Shown: positions 59,681 through 64,000 of the stretch, one piece after another
Position numbering within the stretch: position 1 is the first letter of the stretch
Layout of the letters: each line of letters begins with the position of its first letter
DNA from: Hedera helix
Taxonomy: Eukaryota > Streptophyta > Magnoliopsida > Apiales > Araliaceae
Length of the DNA stretch: 64,000 bases
Assembly (NCBI GenBank): GCA_947179155.2
Contig: OX359265.1
Coordinates: forward strand, 7,947,477-8,011,476
Direction of reading: 5' to 3'
Translations under genes and position numbers: made by a program
The notes under the pieces: model-generated
Databases searched by the model: none
What the model was told of the DNA's origin: nothing
Seen by the model: only the letters and a program-made list of their open reading frames with translations

Positions 59681-60032
59681 AGTTATGTTTGTTTGCAAAA
59701 ATCATACTTAGGATTGAATTATTTGTATTAATTTAATACTATTTCGGATTATTTTATCTCATAATAGGAGATTAATAGTTCTTTAAATAGTCTTATAAAC
59801 TATTTTTTTTTATAATTATTTCTAAGACTATTTATGTGGGATTATATAATGTCTTGAAAATTTTGGAATTAATAGTTCTTCTCATTTTAAGTTATTAAGT
59901 GACTTTATGGGACTAATAATCCAACATTAAGGGACTAATAATCTCTCATTAAATGATTAAATAGTGCAAAGTAGTATTAAATTAAAATAAATAATACAAC
60001 CCCAAATATATTTTCTACAAACAAACATAACC
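59681..60032. mobile_element. MITE, Tourist/Harbinger-like (352 bp, TTA duplication)
   Basis: Terminal inverted repeats: left AGTTATGTTTGTTTG and right, as reverse complement, GGTTATGTTTGTTTG. The three bases TTA flank both sides (59678-59680 and 60033-60035). The homologous place in unit 1 (near 57402) has no insert. No ORF. A TTA/TAA duplication is typical of PIF/Harbinger-derived Tourist MITEs; family placement is inference. Confidence 0.75.
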
Positions 60033-60120
60033 TTAATCCTCTAATATTACTAATACTTCATCATTATGGCATATAGTTAATCCTCTAATATTACTAATAC
60101 TTCATCATTATGGCATATAG
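60033..60120 (+). repeat. 44-bp tandem duplication beside the MITE
   Basis: TTAATCCTCTAATATTACTA and what follows is repeated with period 44 from 60033 and 60077. Unit 1 has this block once. It includes the right MITE duplication TTA, so it happened after or with MITE insertion. Confidence 0.85.
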
Positions 60121-61296
60121 ATTTTGACAATTCGCCTATGCATACCTATATTAATTGGACTTAACTACAGTAATCCGTCGTGGCATAAAATGGTGAGTCA
60201 CCAATGATGCCACAAAGAGCTTAGTCACGTGTTAGTTGTTTACAGGTCCTAGCTACAGTTCCCATCTTGATACTGGTAGATGATATCATTAGATTTTTAA
60301 TTTAATTTCTATTAATTACTTTCTTATTTGTCGTCGCTTCTTTGATTAATTTGGTATTTTATATATATTTCTTCATCAAGAACTTCTATATTAGTTACGA
60401 GCTTTATATTCCCAATTTGGATTCCCTACCTACAGGCCTGACCTACCTAGTCACAAAGTTAGAAAATGAACTATTTCTGTTAAATAAGTTTACTTAGTGC
60501 TGGACATCACAGAAATTTATATCAATTATGGTTCACACGTCTTCTATTTTGCCACTGTTATATCTGCCCTGTGTTTTGTACATTTCCAACTTTCCATGTT
60601 GTAACTCAGGATAAGTGTGATCTTCTCATATTTAGATAAGTTTTAACTCAAATAAGCAGTGCCATAAAATAGGGTTTACTAGGTTATGTTCATTTGTTCA
60701 TTACTTGCATGTACAACAAGGTAAAATAGGTTATGATGGTCTTTAATGACTGTTTACAAGAAACTCTTTAAATTATTTTTTGAACATTTTTATCATGACC
60801 TTTAGTTTGGATTTCTGACTTCGAATTCCATTGCTTGCTCACTGGAATGAAATTCGTTTTCCTGTAATGTTGGCCACATTTTTTGTTAGAGGAGAAATAT
60901 CTCCTAAGCACGGTTCTTTCGGAAGCTCATCTTTTGTCATTTACCATTTTATTTGGAAAAAAGGGATGACTTTTCAGACTCAATAATGATAACTTTTGGA
61001 ATTGAGTCAATTCAAAGTCATGGTTGCAAATTTTTGCATGGCATATAGACAGCACTTTGATGGCAGCAGGAAGTATTCTTCTAGGAAGACTATCCCGACG
61101 AACTGCCGTATCTCTACACTGGGTACTCCGATTCTCGGGACTCTTAAGGATTTTCCTCTACTTTATTTTAACTTGTGTGTTTTTAGTTATGTATGATTAT
61201 TTTTGTTATTTTTATGATTTCAAAACATTAAAGTTATATTGTTTGTTGAATTCTTTTTTTTCTCTTGTACTCTCTATTTTGCTGATTTTTTTTATC

Positions 61297-61339
<43 letters not shown>

Positions 61340-61352
61340 CATATATATATAT
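61297..61352. repeat. (TA)n-rich microsatellite in unit 2
   Basis: TA run with CATATA interruptions, absent from unit 1 and short at 63136-63163 in unit 3. Confidence 0.9.
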
Positions 61353-62040
61353 TTAATAATAAAAATATATGTGGAATCTTCGCGCATCTAAATCCCTGTA
61401 TGAGGCACCGTATAAGTGCTTCTTAGGTATTCTTTTTCCTATATTTCCCTAATTTATTTATGAGTTCTTTATTCCGAAAGGTGTCTTCTTAATATTTTTA
61501 TTAGATCTCAACCAAACTTATCATAGTCGTTGCTTTGTCACCAACTTGTTTATTGTTATGAACACAATTTATTACTTTCTTCTTCATAAAATTTTTCAGG
61601 ATTTGAAACTTGGGCATCCAGAATGATGTAATTACCATCTTATGTTGACTTGTACTTCGCTTACATGTAATTTTAATTGCCTTAATTTATTGCTAGTAGG
61701 AAAGCTACTTTAGATCCTCCCAAAAGTACAGCCATTCCTTGTAAGGCTGAACTATTTTGGAGTTGATTGGAGGTAATTTAATTTATATGCTTAATTTGAC
61801 AGTACTCTGATGTTTTTGATTGTATTATTATAGGGTTTAAGTTAACGAGAATTTAGCATTTGCTTCTATCTTTTGAAACTTTGTTGACCTCATCTGTAAA
61901 ACTGATACCCTCTTCTTATGGTCTAAACAATATGGGAGTAACTCCCTTAGAATTTAGATCTCATTACGTTAAAATATTTCTCCAAAAAAAGAAGAAGATT
62001 TACTTGGAATATTTTCGGTAGTGCAGTCTTCTTTTAATGT

Positions 62041-62584
62041 TTGTCCTACCAAAAAACTATCTGTGACATGTCTTAGATCGCATGCTGGACTGACAAAGAC
62101 AGTGTTGTTGTCGTATTCATTTTGTTACCTACCTCTCTGGATTCTTTATCAAATATTCCGTCATTCCTTTTAAATTCTATGATTAATATTAACTTTTTAA
62201 AAATAATTTTTAAATTTAAAATTAAAATGATTCATTTAAATTTTGAAAACAATAAACTTTATAACTAGTGGTACTTTTAATTAGTTTATGATATTCGTTA
62301 TAGATGGATAATAACGATTTTCATATGAAAATATCAAAAAATATTATAAAAATATCAATTTCTAAAAAAGAATGAGAATCAATATCAACTTGCTAGTTGC
62401 TACTCCTTTTGTATTTTCTTTCTTTCTTTTGGTTGCCTTTCTAGGACCCATTATCAACTTGCTGCTTCTTATAGTACTAGTTTACTGAACAATTAACATA
62501 TTAACTAATTAACTATATTTCTGTTTAACATGGTAGATATATTTGTACTGTTTAACCATTATCAACTTGCTGCTTCTTATAGTA
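62041..62584. other. Spacer between units 2 and 3
   Basis: AT-rich, no gene. The phrase ATTATCAACTTGCTGCTTCT appears twice (62451 and 62559), a 108-bp direct duplication next to the left edge of unit 3. Confidence 0.6.
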
Positions 62585-64000
62585 CTGTTTACAAGTAAGA
62601 AACTCTTTAAATTCTTTTTTGAACATTTTTATCATGACCTTTAGTTGGATTTCTGACTTCGAATTCCATTGCTTGCTCACTGGAATGAAATTCGTTTTCC
62701 TGTAATGTTGGCCACATTTTTTGTTAGAGGAGAAATATCTCCTAAGCACGGTTCTTTTGGAAGCTCATCTTTTGTCATTTACCATTTTGTTTGTAAAGAA
62801 GAGAAGACTTTTCAAACTCAATAATGATAACTTTTGGAATTCAATTCAAAGTCCTGGTTGCAAATTTTTGCATGACATATAGACTGTACTTTGATGGCAG
62901 CCGTAAGTATTCTTCTAGGAAGACCGAAATCCGAGATTATTAGTTACCCCGATGAAGTGTCGTATCCCTCACTGGATACTCCGATTTTCAGGACTTTCAG
63001 AGATTTTTTTCTACTTTATTTTAACTTGTGTGTTTTTAGTTATTTATGATTATTTTTATGACTTCAAAACATTAAAGTTATATTGTTTATTGATTTTTTT
63101 TCTCTTGTACTATATATTTTGTTGAATTTTTATCATATATATATATAATATATATATATATATAATTAGACACATAAATATTCAAATATTTAATAATAAA
63201 AATATATGTCGAATCTTTCCGCATCCGAATCCCACACACCAGTATAAGAGCTTCCTAGGTATTCTTTTTCCTATATTTTCCTAATTTATTTATGAGTTCT
63301 TTATTCCGAAAGGTGTCTTCTTAATATTTTTATTAGATCTCAAGTAAACTTATCAGAGTTTTTGCTTTGTCACCAACTTGTTGATTGTTATGAACACAAT
63401 TTATTACTTTCATCTTCATAAAACTTTTCAGGACTAGAAACTTGGGTATCCCGAATGATGTAAATACCATCTTATGTTGACTTGTACTTTGCTTACATGT
63501 AATTTTAATTGTCTTAATTTATTGCGGATAAGTCTACAGACACAAACACCATTAATAATGAGATGAGAGTTTGTGCTTAAATTTAAATTTTAAAATTGTG
63601 TTTGTAAACTTATTCATTTATTGCTGGTAGGAAAGCTACTTTAGATCCTCTCAAAAGTACAGCCATTCCTTTTAAGGCTGAACTATTTTTGAGTTGATAT
63701 TTTTGGAGGTAATTTAATTTTTATGCTTAATTTGACAGTACTCTGATGTTTTTGTTTGTATTCTTATAGGGTTTAAGTTCACGAGAATTTAATTAGGGTT
63801 TGCTTCTATCTTTTGAAATGCTAAACTATTCAGCTCTGATGTTTCTTGGTCTTTTCCCTCCCTTTTTCAGTGGTTGATTGGGGATTTATATTAACATTGC
63901 TGAGCTTAGTGATGCTGTTTCTTAATTAAATGGTCACTCCCTTAGACGTTAGATCTCATTACGTTAAAATATTTATCCAAAAAAAGAAGAAGATTTACTT
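62585..64000. repeat. Repeat unit 3, partial, runs off the window
   Basis: Begins in the middle of the unit, matching 58060 onward (GTTTACAAG, AACTCTTTAAATT). It stays collinear to the last bases shown (AAGAAGAAGATTTACTT). No long ORF; a minus-strand open frame at 62552-62749 is antisense to a block repeated in all units. Confidence 0.8.

Larger units (their letters stand above)
59271..62040. repeat. Repeat unit 2, with MITE and TA expansion
   Basis: Collinear with unit 1 to GTAGTGCAGTCTTCTTTTAA. It is longer because of a 352-bp MITE (59681-60032), a 44-bp tandem duplication after it (60033-60120) and a TA-rich run (61297-61352). No supported gene. Confidence 0.8.

Overview
This is a gene-poor, repeat-dense stretch of nuclear DNA from a flowering plant, probably a eudicot. 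The evidence is nested Ty3/gypsy and Ty1/copia LTR retrotransposons with initiator-tRNA-Met primer sites, a rearranged endogenous pararetrovirus, a MITE, AT-rich spacers, and only one recognisable host-gene relic. No intact host gene, rRNA, tRNA or CRISPR array was found. All repeat comparisons and motif counts were made by eye.

Layout. (1) 1-1087: AT-rich flank. (2) 1088-29902: a composite of two closely related chromovirus-type gypsy elements (Tekay/Del-like, LTRs about 3 kb). Element A runs LTR 1088-4085, gag-pol 4285-8931 with one nonsense codon, then a 3' LTR cut after 1289 bp at 10215. Element B starts at 10216 and runs to 29902. Its gag-pol is split by element C. The outer ends of the composite share the 5-bp duplication TAATA. 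(3) 17704-26256: element C, an apparently complete and young copia element on the minus strand. It has 1541-bp LTRs, a GAATT target duplication and an uninterrupted 1322-residue gag-pol. (4) 29908-32967: spacer with a 100-bp tandem repeat, a short-chain dehydrogenase pseudogene fragment and a long (TA)n tract. (5) About 33186-37495: remains of an endogenous Caulimoviridae-like element, with TATA box, poly(A) signals, a second ORF, RT/RNase H and an oppositely oriented capsid/protease piece. (6) 39631-51451: element D, an old copia element (SIRE/Maximus-like) with broken gag-pol, an extra region after pol, and a recurrent CGTAGAG motif. Its 3' LTR tail plus flank is triplicated (50967-53168). 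(7) 53170-64000: non-coding DNA with a degraded LTR-element remnant E (54622-56965) and a diverged unit of about 2.3 kb present at least twice plus partial copies. One unit carries a 352-bp MITE.

No pathway or operon is present. The genes relate as transposon modules: Gag (nucleocapsid), protease, reverse transcriptase/RNase H and integrase encoded between LTR promoters. Only element C looks capable of making a full polyprotein. A has a nonsense codon. B is interrupted by C and has an altered protease active-site neighbour. D and the pararetrovirus carry many stops. I saw no clearly new gene system. The most unusual signals are the composite A/B structure with conflicting age clues, the CGTAGAG motif and hairpins of element D, the inverted two-ORF pararetrovirus next to a TA repeat, and the LTR-tail triplication.
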